Positions 1 to 9,274 of a stretch of 64,000 nucleotides of DNA are shown here, one piece after another. Each line of letters opens with the position of its first letter. Within the stretch, counting starts at the first letter, position 1. The position numbers and the translations under genes are program-made. The notes under the pieces were generated by a model. The model saw nothing but the letters and a program-made list of their open reading frames with translations. It ran no database searches and was not told the origin of the DNA. Origin of the DNA: Microglena sp. YARC. Taxonomy: Eukaryota > Chlorophyta > Chlorophyceae > Chlamydomonadales > Chlamydomonadaceae. The stretch covers positions 32,319,579 through 32,383,578 of the forward strand of contig CM039463.1 of NCBI GenBank assembly GCA_022414725.1, written 5' to 3'.

Positions 1-1757
1 CACACCCTGACAAGGCTGTGATGTCCTGCACTTGCTTACGGCTATGCAGCCTAAGAGTATGCAGAATGCCACACCCTGACAAGGCTGTGATGTCCTGCAG
101 TTGCTTTCAAAGAATCAGATCCAGATTCCGCAGATTCCAACATCTTGACAAGGCTGTGGTGTCTTGCAATTGCTTACATGAATGCAGATTCAGGTTGCGC
201 AGCTTGACACAAGCTGACAAGGCTGTGATGTCCTGCAGCTGCTTACAATAAGACAGCACCAGGGTATGCAGATTGCCACACTCGGACAAGGCTGTGATGT
301 CCTGCAGTTGCTTACAGCTATGCAGCCTTAGAGTATGCAGATTTCCACACCCTGACAAGCCTGTGATGTTCTGCAGTCGCTCACAACAAGACAGATTCAG
401 GTTACACAGATTGCCACACCCTGACAAGCCTGTGATGTCTTGTAGTTGGTTACAACAAATTAGATTTAGGTTACGCAGATTGCAACATCTTGAGAAGGCT
501 GTCAGGTCCTGAAGTTGCTCGCATGAATGCAAATCCAAGGTGTGCAGCTTGACACACGCTGACACGGCAGTCACGCCCGGAAGTTGCTGCCAACGAGAAA
601 GCTTGAGGATATGCAGATTGCCACAGGCTGACAAGGCAGTGATGTCCTGCAGTTGATCACACTCAGCCAGATCTAGGGTATGCAGATTGCCACAAGCAGA
701 CAAGGCTGTGATATCCTGCAGTTGCTTACAACAAGACAGATCCAGGATATGCAGACTGCCACACCCTGACAAGGCTGTGATGTCCTGCAGTTGTTTACAA
801 GAAGGCAGCAGCAGGGTATGCAGATTGCCACACCCGTACAAGGCTGTGATGTCCTGCAGTTGCCTACAGCATTGCAGCCCTAGAGTATGCAGATTAACAC
901 ACCCTGACAAGGATGTGAGATCCTGAAGTTGCTCACATGAACGCAGATCTAGGGTGTGCAGCTTGACACACACTGACAAGGCTGTCATGTCCGGAAGTTG
1001 CAGGAAACAAGAAAGATTGAAGATGTGCAGATTGCCACACCCTGACAAGGCTGTGATGTCCTGCAGTTGATGACACGCAGCAAGATCCAGGGTATGCAGA
1101 TTGCAACACCCCGACAAGGCTGTGATGTCTTGCAGTTGCTTACAACGAGACAGATTTAGGGTACGTAGACTGCCACACCCTGACAAGGCTGTGATGTCCT
1201 GCAGTTGCGTACACCAAGACAGATTCAGGGTATGCAGATTGCCACACCCATACAAGGCTGTGATGTCCTGGAGTTGCTCACATCTATACAGCTCTAGAGT
1301 TTGCAGATTTAAACACACTGACAAGGCTGTTATCTCCAGCATTTGCTCACAAAAAGTCAGCTTCAGGTTACACAGATTTCCACACGTAGACAAGGCTGTG
1401 ATGGCATGTAGTTGCTTACACCAAAAATGTATCCAGGTTACGCAGATTGCAACAACTTGACAAGGCTGTGATGGCCCGCAGTTGCTCAAAATGAGATAGA
1501 TTCAGGGTGTGCAGCTCGACACACGCTGACAAGGCTGTGATGGCCTGCAGTTGCTCAAAATGAGATAGATTCAGGGTGTGCAGCTCGACACACGCTGACA
1601 AGGCTGTGATGGCCTGCAGTTGCTCAAAATGAGATAGATTCAGGGTGTGCAGCTCGACACACGCTGACAAGGCTATGATGTCCTCAAGCTGCGTACAACC
1701 AGTCAGACCCAGGCTATGAAGATTGGAATAAGCCGGCAAGGCTGAAACATCAGTCAA
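1..1757 (-). repeat. 69-bp coding tandem repeat (23-residue LRRs)
   Basis: About 25 units of 69 bp encode 23-residue LRRs of the cysteine type (LHTLNLSxCxQLQDITALSGC). Three consecutive units near 1480-1680 are almost identical at DNA level, unlike the diverged remainder, so they were duplicated recently. The period is a multiple of three, so each added unit keeps the frame. Confidence 0.9.
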
Positions 1758-1763
1758 GGAAAG

Positions 1764-2279
1764 CTAGTTGTTGAGGTGGAGGGAGCGCAGGGTAGTGCAT
1801 AACTCGAAGGCCGGCAGACTGGTGCCCGGGAAGTTATGTAGAACAGCCTCCTCAAGCTGAGTCAGTGCCGACAAGGCAGACAAAGTGGCAGATGTTGAAA
1901 GATCAGTCAGCCCATCAACTTCTGGAGTAATATCAGCATCATCAGATTCATCAAAATCACCAAGATCATGGGATTCATGAGGATCACCGAGCAGCCCTTC
2001 AACTTCTGGAGTAACATCAGAATCATCATAATCATCAGATTGATCGAAATCACTAGTATCACCGGATTCATCAAAATCATCAAATTCACCATGATCATCG
2101 GATACATCAGGATCATCGGATGCTCCAGGATAATCGGGAGCAGGCATAAGCTGTACATCTAGGCCACGCAAGCTTGCTGGCAAGGCAGCTAGGCAAACAT
2201 CCCTGGGAGCATTCAAAATGCGAACTTTCTCAAGCTGCGTCCACAGGTGGAGCATGGTCATGTCTGGTTGATCATTCCC
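1764..2279 (-). CDS. exon 2, 5' part: linker, acidic insert and first LRRs
   Basis: The exon starts after TTATAG (2281-2280) and reads GNDQPDMTMLHLWTQLEKV.., in phase with exon 1. A stretch of about 70 residues is dominated by Asp, Ser and Phe and contains repeats of the type DESDD and TPEVEGL. It interrupts an LRR-like fold and is probably a flexible acidic loop. The TAG at 1764-1766 ends the open frame, but the LRR pattern goes on in the same frame right after it with unchanged spacing. Confidence 0.6.
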   Translation of the reverse strand, partial: GNDQPDMTMLHLWTQLEKVRILNAPRDVCLAALPASLRGLDVQLMPAPDYPGASDDPDVSDDHGEFDDFDESGDTSDFDQSDDYDDSDVTPEVEGLLGDPHESHDLGDFDESDDADITPEVDGLTDLSTSATLSALSALTQLEEAVLHNFPGTSLPAFELCTTLRSLHLNN

Positions 2280-2786
2280 CTATAACATGAATGGGGTTTG
2301 GCTTGCTGAGTGGCTAAGAATGGGTGGGGCATTCTAGCATTGGACTATCCCGCAAATGGGGAACAGTGATATTGGTATCAGCACTGATCAACTCATGGTA
2401 ATTTAATGACTCATGTACATGAGCCATGATTTTATTCATCTTGCAATTCCCTTGTTCAATTGCCCTTTGACCTATCTGGCTACCCCAAGAGTGCCAGTGA
2501 TCGCCATTGAGGCAGGACATTGCCATTGGGGCAGGATATGGACATCATGGTAGGACAGCGACATCAGGGCAGGACATCGGGGCATGACATGGACATCCTA
2601 CAGACCGCAATTCTGTGCAACCATTTATCTTGAACAGTTTCTTTGCCAGCTACATTGGATTCCACGAATGGTCCTCAATACCCCAACCATCATTCAACTC
2701 TGGCTCCCGATCACTATTTGCAAAGGAAGGGGGCACGCTGTGCAGACCTTGAAGAAGACTGTAGAATCAATGAATTAGCAACTCAC
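2280..2786 (-). other. intron of the F-box-like/LRR gene
   Basis: The 507-bp intron has a GTGAGT donor and a TTATAG acceptor. Around 2515-2600 it holds short GGCAGGACAT-type repeats. No coding content was recognised. Confidence 0.6.
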
Positions 2787-2987
2787 TATGTTGATGTTGC
2801 CATCCCATGTTAAGCATCGGGTCGCAGCTTCGACTTCTTGGCAAGTCTGTTTGCAAACCAGCCTCAAAGTGCCTCGTGTCTCCGAGTCGAAGCAAGGCAG
2901 CAAAGCTTCGTGACAGATCCAGATCGCATCGGAAAATTGGCTTTTGTCAACGACATCTTCTTGACCTGCTTGGCTGTTGCACGCCAT
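2787..2987 (-). CDS. exon 1 of the F-box-like/LRR gene
   Basis: The ATG at 2987 opens a 67-codon exon that ends at a GTGAGT donor (2786-2781) in phase 0. Its C-terminal part has an F-box-like pattern: an LP core, then RLVCKQTCQEVEAATRCLTW, where conserved Leu, Val, Cys and the closing LTW are visible. The match is by eye and the domain is short, so F-box is likely but not certain. Confidence 0.6.
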
Positions 2988-4200
2988 CTTACTGCGTTGG
3001 CCTGCGCAGTGTGGCCAAGTCTCCAGTATGGAACGAAGAAAATGGGAGATGAGTGTCTTCAGGGGCGGGAATGAAATGAAGGGTATGACACTACACCTAG
3101 CTATCTGAGATCTCCGATTTATCCGGTGAAATCCAGTCGTTCGAACGATGGTTGGGGGGTTGGGGCGGGTTGGGTTTTAGGTAAGCGGTTGACTTCCGAG
3201 AAGGAAACTTTCAGAAGGCTGATGTCATCTAGACCGTAGATCTACCTTTCTCGGCTTTCGCTCTGTGCTCTTCTCGAATATTTATGTTGCGATTATATGC
3301 TTTATGTTTCTACAATGCCTTCTCCTTTCGTTTTTATAGGCGGTGAAGCTGTCGCATCCGACATGGAGATGGAGGATTCGGATGGATCTGGGCATGAATG
3401 GTTTCTTCGGCACTGATCTGGATTCTTTCCTGTTGTTTGAACTCAGACGAACTGGGTGCAAGGCGCAAAGTGAGGTGAGCAATATTCTGTTCGCATTTCT
3501 CAAAACTGAAGGAAGCACTCCATTCGCATGTAAGAACCGGGGTTCCCTGGTTCGTAACGTACGTGTTTGCGTGACGAAGTCCCAAATCACGCATATTTCC
3601 TCACTGGGTTTCCCCTGGGGACACCTGCTTCAGTTACACACGTTTCGGTCAGTTAAGAGTGGTGTCATGTACATTTCGGAGAGGGCGCTGCTTCTGCTAT
3701 GCACGTTTTCTGAATGGCTTGGAAGCGTCTACCAAGGCTAGGCGCTCAGTGCTTGTTGCTTTGTTTTCCTTTGCTATTCATACTAACCATTCCATGTCCT
3801 TGGTCCAGGTCACCATCATGCTTGGAGGGGATGGAACATGTTCTGCTTTGAAAACATTGGTAAGTTCTAGGTTTCCAGCAATCCCAAGATAAGTCCACGC
3901 CACAATTTCCAGGGGAGTTCCCCACCTATCCTTCGAGGAAACTAAACGCAACAACCTTTTTAATGTGATTACACAGTTGACATACCTTTGCTCTACACGC
4001 AAGCAGTGTTTCTTTTGGGGGCTATGCGTAGCAGCTTCTAGGCAGCTCCTTTGCCCTATCATTGGGCTAAACCTGAATCTAGCTAGTGGCCTAGTGCTTT
4101 TGAAACCTGGCATGACAAGCATTCCGTTGCAGCTAAAAGCTTTGGCTGGCTATCCTAATGGAGCTGGCTGGAAGCTGCCAAGAAACAGTATGTACATCTA
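2988..4200. other. no recognised gene
   Basis: Open frames of up to 132 codons exist on both strands, but none shows a recognisable domain. One at 3778-4122 includes a copy of the dispersed TTCTAGGCAGCTCC repeat (4027-4060), which argues against coding. The promoter of the F-box-like/LRR gene should lie just above 2988; I see no clear TATA box. Confidence 0.5.
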
Positions 4201-4207
4201 ATTATTC

Positions 4208-4312
4208 GTGGTGGTGGTGGTGGTTTGTGGGTTTGTGGGTGGGGTGGTGGGGTGGTGGTGGTGGGTGTGGTGGTGGGGGGTGGTGGTGGGGGGTGGGGGG
4301 GGGGGGGGTACA
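4208..4312 (+). repeat. GGT/GGG-rich simple repeat
   Basis: G- and T-only sequence built of GTGG units ending in a run of G. It can form G-quadruplexes. Confidence 0.85.
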
Positions 4313-4935
4313 GCAAGCAACGGGAAGATCGGCGGTAATAGGCAGTACACTGACCATCTGGAAGGATGGCTAACATTTAAATGTGACAAATTGCAAAATG
4401 ACTAAGAAACCAGCCAAAGAAGGCAAGCAGCCATTATGCTGCCTTGCGTCTATATTTGGTGATGCATTATTATTGGGAAATGTATGATATTGCTACATGT
4501 CTATAATTAAACAATACATGCATCAGCATCAGCATGATACACACGTACCTAGGGAACAGCAACTTACATAAGTGTTTGAAAAACTAATACGAACTAATAT
4601 TATTATAGTGTCACAATAAAATTAGATTGTCAAATAAAGTCAAAATTCTGGTGTGACGGCTCGTCAGTCTAATATTAACTAACATTCACTAATATTATCT
4701 AACTTAGCCATTCTCTACACATACCTTATCATATGCTTATTGAGCACCCCAAGGACGTACACGTATGGGACAATGTTGTGTGGGGCAAATGTCTGCTGAG
4801 TGAGCGTACGCCCTAAATGAGGTAAACATCTAGGCCACGTCTCGCCAACTATAAATCCTCTTGGAGCATGTGTTGAATAAGGAACTTTATGGTAGCTGTG
4901 TTTGATACGCTCCACAACATACCTCATCGCCAAGT

Positions 4936-5111
4936 TTACAGGGACCGGCATATCATATGATGTTGATCAAAGACGATTATGATATCATATGATATCATAC
5001 AAATTGTATCATATAATATTGTCTATATATGGTAACTTTAGCATAGGCAGACTGTTGGCATCGTATGGTATCATATGTTGACATGATATCATATGATATC
5101 ATACTGCCATG
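4936..5111 (+). mobile_element. palindromic ATATGATATC element, copy 1 (MITE-like)
   Basis: It begins AGGGACCGGCATATCATATG and contains the core GGTAACTTTAGC..CAGACTG between ATATGATATCATATG palindromes, then ends ATCATACTGCCATGCG. Its edges are inverted relative to one another. Further copies lie at 6648-6775, 35347-35463 and 47657-47852. No coding capacity, so probably a non-autonomous DNA element. Confidence 0.6.
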
Positions 5112-5544
5112 CGTTCTGCACCTTTTTGTAACTGACTGTACAATATCATTCTGAACAGCTTGTTGCTTTTCTATGCAGATGAAATAGATGAGACAACGCT
5201 AGCATCTACACGTCGTCACACACACTAACTTATTAAATTATAGGGATGATTTTAACTGCATAGCAAGATTATATCTTCGAGCTCACAACTAAAACGATTT
5301 ATCAGAAAGGAGCACCTCTCGTTCTTGCAGAATTTGCAGGTGCTGTGATATGGTGGTTGACAGTAGAAGAGTGATAGAATGAAATGCATTTCATATTAGA
5401 ACGTCCGTTATACACTGAGGATAGAAAACCTTTTTTGAGAAAATAAAAGTTGAACCTGAATAGGTGGCTTAAGACTCCAGCAAGAAGCTGGTCGTGAATC
5501 CTGATTCCTTTGAAGGATGGAAATACTGAATACAATCTACAACC

Positions 5545-5760
5545 CACACAACGGCTGTGCACATGGGGTCAAGGACAGCGTGCATGCCTGTGGGGGGGCT
5601 AATGCTCACCAGCCCCATGCTGCGCTTCATGCATAGTCCTACGGCTCAACCTACAACCCATGCAACGGCTGCACATGGGGTCAAGGACAGCGCGTCTGTC
5701 TGTGTGGGGGGGGTCAATTCTCACCAGCCTCTTGCAGAGCTCCTTGTGTTGCACCTTAGA
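5545..5760 (+). repeat. dispersed CACATGGGGTCAAGGACAGC repeat, two units
   Basis: Two units of about 110 bp share ACAACCCA..CAACGG, CATGGGGTCAAGGACAGCG, CTGTGGGGGGG and CTCACCAGCC. The same family forms a longer tandem block at 22420-23050. Confidence 0.75.
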
Positions 5761-5964
5761 TCCAAGTATGGCGCTAGCAGGGGAGGGGAACAGGGAGCTA
5801 GCATGTCAAAATGATATCGATCCCAGGATGCGAGCAATAAAGCAATGTTTTATTACAGTCATGACACAATTCCACAAGTTAGTGTAGCAGAGAATCAAAT
5901 CTTAATGTTGGGAGTGTGGCAGTGCAGTATGCAATGCTCTTGCTGTAGCTGATGCTGACAAGTG

Positions 5965-6250
5965 GCTACTGGCACACATATGGACAATACCAGTACACAT
6001 ATGGACAATACCGGGACACATATGAACAATATCGGTACAAACATGGACAATACCAGTACACATATGGACAATACCGGGACACATATGAACAATATCGGTA
6101 CAAACATGGACAATACCAGTACACATATGGACAATATCGGTACAAACATGGACAATACCAGTACACATATGGACAATATCGGTACAAACATGGACAATAC
6201 CGGTACACATATGGACAATACCAGTACACATATGGACAGTACAGGTACAA
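5965..6250 (+). repeat. 21-bp satellite
   Basis: About 13 units of ACACATATGGACAATACCAG plus T, with variants (TATGAACAATATCGGTACAA). The 21-bp period leaves several frames open on both strands. These open frames are a by-product and are not annotated as genes. Confidence 0.9.
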
Positions 6251-6257
6251 ATATATG

Positions 6258-6455
6258 CCCCAGAGCAAGCGAACGGGCAGGCCTCCTCAGCCTCACGCCT
6301 CGTCAGACGACGTAACATTTATTTGTGTATAGACAGACGTATAATTAGGTAGGTAGGTAGATAGATAGGCAGATAGATAGACATTGGTGGTTGGCCCCAG
6401 CGCAAGGGAACGGGCTGGTCCCCTCAACCTCAAGCCTTGTCATAAGACCACATTT
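6258..6455 (-). repeat. dispersed GAGGCGTGAGGTTGAGG element, two copies
   Basis: Two inverted copies (about 6262-6312 and 6395-6450) of a short element whose consensus reads GAGGCGTGAGGTTGAGGGGG, then a CCCGYTTGCTTGCACTGG-like part, then AGCCAAGCACCAATG. Copies also occur near 27700, 27840, 41220-42070, 45055 and 62045. Confidence 0.75.
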
Positions 6456-6647
6456 ATTAATGTATAGTCAGACACAAACTACTGGCACACATATGGACAG
6501 TACCGGTACATATATATGCTAAAAATAAGATTGTTTGCACACGTGGTCTTGCCATCAACATGGCATATGAGATATATGATATCTGATATGCATGATATCA
6601 TTGATAGCTGACATGTATGGGATCTAATATATCTCAGACCAACTCAT

Positions 6648-6775
6648 CATATGATGTTGACGAAAGGCGAGTATGATATCATATGATATTGTATATAACT
6701 GGTAACTTTAGTAGCCAGACTGCTGGCAGCATATGATATCATATGATGACATGATATTATACTGCTGTTCCCTAG
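6648..6775 (+). mobile_element. palindromic ATATGATATC element, copy 2
   Basis: Contains TCATATGATGTTGACGAAAG, TGGTAACTTTAG, CAGACTGCTGGCA and a terminal TACTGCTGTTCCCTA, matching copies at 4936, 35347 and 47657. The left end is truncated. Confidence 0.6.
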
Positions 6776-6807
6776 ATATATCTCTTTTGCCAGCATTGGA
6801 AACACCA

Positions 6808-7028
6808 TTAACCCAGCTTGCTGTACCAGAACTGTCTGCCCAAAATCTCGATCACGATTCTGATGACTGCCAGCATCATGAAGTCAATGCTCCCAGGCCA
6901 GCCGCAGAACTGCATGCTGTACCCCCACGGCATTGCCATGCTGACAGTCATGCCCTTCCCCTGCAAGAGCACCGTGGCGAACATGAGGTCCGTGTCCCTG
7001 TTCACGGAGTGGTTGTCCAGCGTGATAG
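6808..7028 (-). CDS. possible terminal exon of an unidentified protein
   Basis: An open frame starts after an acceptor-like GGGCAG (about 7031-7029) and ends with TAA at 6808. It encodes 72 residues of non-repetitive composition, including NHSVNRDTDLMFATVLLQG and a hydrophobic stretch SIDFMMLAVIRIVIEILG that could be a membrane helix. Local sequence is free of satellite DNA. I recognise no family. It lies downstream of the fasciclin stop codon on the same strand, so it may be the last exon of another gene or chance. Confidence 0.3.
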
Positions 7029-7198
7029 CTGCCCATCATGAGCTGCAGCAGAAGCCCAGGCTTGTCGAATGACAGAGTTCAGGGGACGTGAGGAGACGAG
7101 GCAGTGACTATGGTAACACATGCTATTCGGCAGTAAAGCTCCCTGGTATCCGTGTGCAATCCATTACTGGCATTGCTGGCATTGACTGTAAGCCATTC

Positions 7199-7393
7199 CT
7201 AGCAATCTTTTTTGTTTTCGTTCTTCTTCTTGCTCTTCTTGCTTTTGTTCTTCTTCTTGTTCCTCTTGCTCACATTCTTCTTCTTGTTGGTGCTAGGGTC
7301 CAGGACAGTGTCGATGACGTGGGCGATGGAGTTGCCCAACTTCACGTCAGCGCTGACCACAGTAGCGACACCATCAAACACAACGTTGTCACT
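7199..7393 (-). CDS. fasciclin exon 7: end of FAS1 domain 3, Lys-rich C-terminus
   Basis: After CCTGCAG the exon continues GDNVV from exon 6, then VFDGVATVVSADVKLGN and IAHVIDTVLDPS, the last strands of a FAS1 domain. The end is a tail of about 25 residues, mostly Lys, Asn and Ser, closing at TAG (7199-7201). The frame needs a two-base change in a short GT run near 7379-7386. The basic tail is unusual for a secreted FAS1 protein and may bind acidic polysaccharide (inference). Confidence 0.78.
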   Translation of the reverse strand, partial: SDNVVFDGVATVVSADVKLGNSIAHVIDTVLDPSTNKKKNVSKRNKKKNKSKKSKKKNENKKDC

Positions 7394-9243
7394 GCAGGAG
7401 GTTTAGTATGGATAAGGTCAGGTGTTAGGACTTATCCATGGAGGTCATGGGTTGGGACTTATCCAAATATCCATTCAAACTACAACACATGATCCAAACT
7501 ACACCTACCTCAACACCTGGCTGACATCAAGGTCAGGCGATGGGAATTGATGGGAGGCAGGTGTTGAGGCAGGCGTGGGGAATTGATGGGAGGCAGGTGT
7601 TGAGGCAGGTGTTGAGGCAGGCGTGGGGAATTGATGGGAGGCAGGTGTTAAGGCAGGTGTTGAGGCAGGCGTGGGGAACTGACGGGAGGCAGGTGTTGAG
7701 GCAGGCGTGGGGAATTGATGGGAGGCAGGTGTTGAGGCAGGTGTTGAGGCAGGCGTGGGGAATTGATGGGAGGCAGGTGTTGAGGCAGGCGTGGGGAATT
7801 GATGGGAGGCAGGTGTTGAGGCAGGCGTGGGGACTTGATGGGAGGCAGGTGTTGAGGCAGGCGTGGGGTATTGATGGGAGGCAGGTGTTGAGGCAAGTGC
7901 AGTTTGCAGCTTACAATTACAGTTTACAGTTTACAGGTGAGGCAGGCGCTGTTCGCAGTTTGCAGTTCACAGTTTGCAGAGTGTTGGGAATTGACGGGAG
8001 GGAGTTGTTGGGAATAGATGGGAGGCATGTGTTGGGAATTGATGGGAGGCATGTGTAAGGAATTGGTGGGAGGCAAGTGCAGTTTGAGTGCATGCTGTAT
8101 GGGAACATTGGTGATGGGGTTAGGACTTGGAAGCGGGTTTGCCCACTTTCACTGCGAACTTAGTATGGGAGCTACTTTGGGGATTTCACCGGAATTTACT
8201 TCTGATTTTGATGAACTTGGTGATGGGGTTAGGACTTGGAAAGCGGGTTTGCCCACTTTCACTACGAACTTATTATCCGTGCTACTTTAGGGTTTTTCAC
8301 CGGAATTTACTTCTGATTGGATGAACTTGGTGATGGGGTTTGGACTTGAAAAGCAGGTTAGCCCACTTTCACTATGGAAGGTACTTAGTATGGGAGCTAC
8401 TTTCGGGATTTTTGCCGGAATTTGTTTCTGATTTTGATGAACTTGGTGATGGGGTTAGGACTTGGTGTGGCGGGTTTTAACTTGGTATGGGAGTAAGGGC
8501 TTGGTTCGATGGACAAGACTGCAGTGTGGTAATTAAGCCTGGTGCTGCTTGTTATTTATAATATATTTTGTTTGTTGTAAGGGAACGTGGTTTGCTTATT
8601 TCATACCATGCCATACGACGTATTGCACTTCAGATCAATCTGAAATGCAGTACATCTTCAGATTGATCTGTCATATTTCACAACAGATTTATATGGCGTA
8701 TTGCACTGCAGATTTATATGGCGTATTGCATCGCAGATTACAACGTTGTTCTGCACTGTGTACGTTATATCATCATACAATATGTCAACAGCATCATTAT
8801 TTGCGACCCTACGAATAGAAGTAAGCACCAGGTCACTTACCCTTTCACACCGGCCTCAATCTTGGCACCACGCAGCTAAGTGCTCAATCACATCCTACAT
8901 GACCCAAGCCTGAACCCTGGTATCACAAAGATCCCACAAACAAATACAAGTATCGCCAGGTCGTATACCCTTTGGCATGGCCCTCGACCTTGGCACCACG
9001 CAGAGAAGTGCCACTTCTTACATCACCCAAGCCTCAACCCTGGTAGCACAAAGGTCCCATAAACAAGCACAAGCATCAGCAGGTCAATTACCCTTTTACG
9101 CAGGCCTCAACCCTGTTATCGCTAGCACACACACACACATACACAAATAGACACTCGACCCTTTTAATAGACAGTGGTCCTGCAAACAAACACAAGCATC
9201 GCCAGGTCACTTACACAGGCAGCAACCCTGTTATTGCCCCCCC

Positions 9244-9274
<31 letters not shown>

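Larger units (their letters stand above)
1..2987 (-). pseudogene. F-box-like/leucine-rich-repeat protein gene, two exons, partial at the left edge and interrupted
   Basis: Exon 1 is 2987-2787, the intron is 2786-2280 (GTGAGT..TTATAG), and exon 2 runs from 2279 past base 1. Both sides of the junction are phase 0, which supports the join. Exon 1 encodes an F-box-like stretch (LRLVCKQTCQEV..LTWDG). Exon 2 opens with a linker, an Asp/Ser-rich insert (about 1930-2140), then about 25 LRRs of 23 residues with the pattern LxxLxLxxCxxLQDITALSxC. F-box/LRR proteins are usually substrate receptors of SCF ubiquitin ligases; that role is inference. Three lesions break the frame: TAG at 1764-1766, a one-base shift in an A5 run near 1423-1427 (shortening the run by one restores the repeat as LDTFWCKQLHAITAL), and TGA at 107-109 exactly where a repeat has Cys. 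The repeat continues in the same frame beyond that stop to base 1. It could be a decayed gene, or a real gene with sequence errors plus nonsense alleles. Confidence 0.72.

Noticed and set aside
107..1489. A stand-alone LRR gene starting inside this frame
   Set aside because: The frame is the continuation of exon 2 of the F-box-like/LRR gene after a one-base shift; its first residues (SNCGPSQPCQVV) are the wrong frame of a repeat.
3343..3741. Plus-strand open frame of 132 codons
   Set aside because: No recognisable domain and equally long competing frames on the other strand.
3778..4122. Minus-strand open frame of 114 codons
   Set aside because: Contains a translated copy of the dispersed TTCTAGGCAGCTCC repeat.
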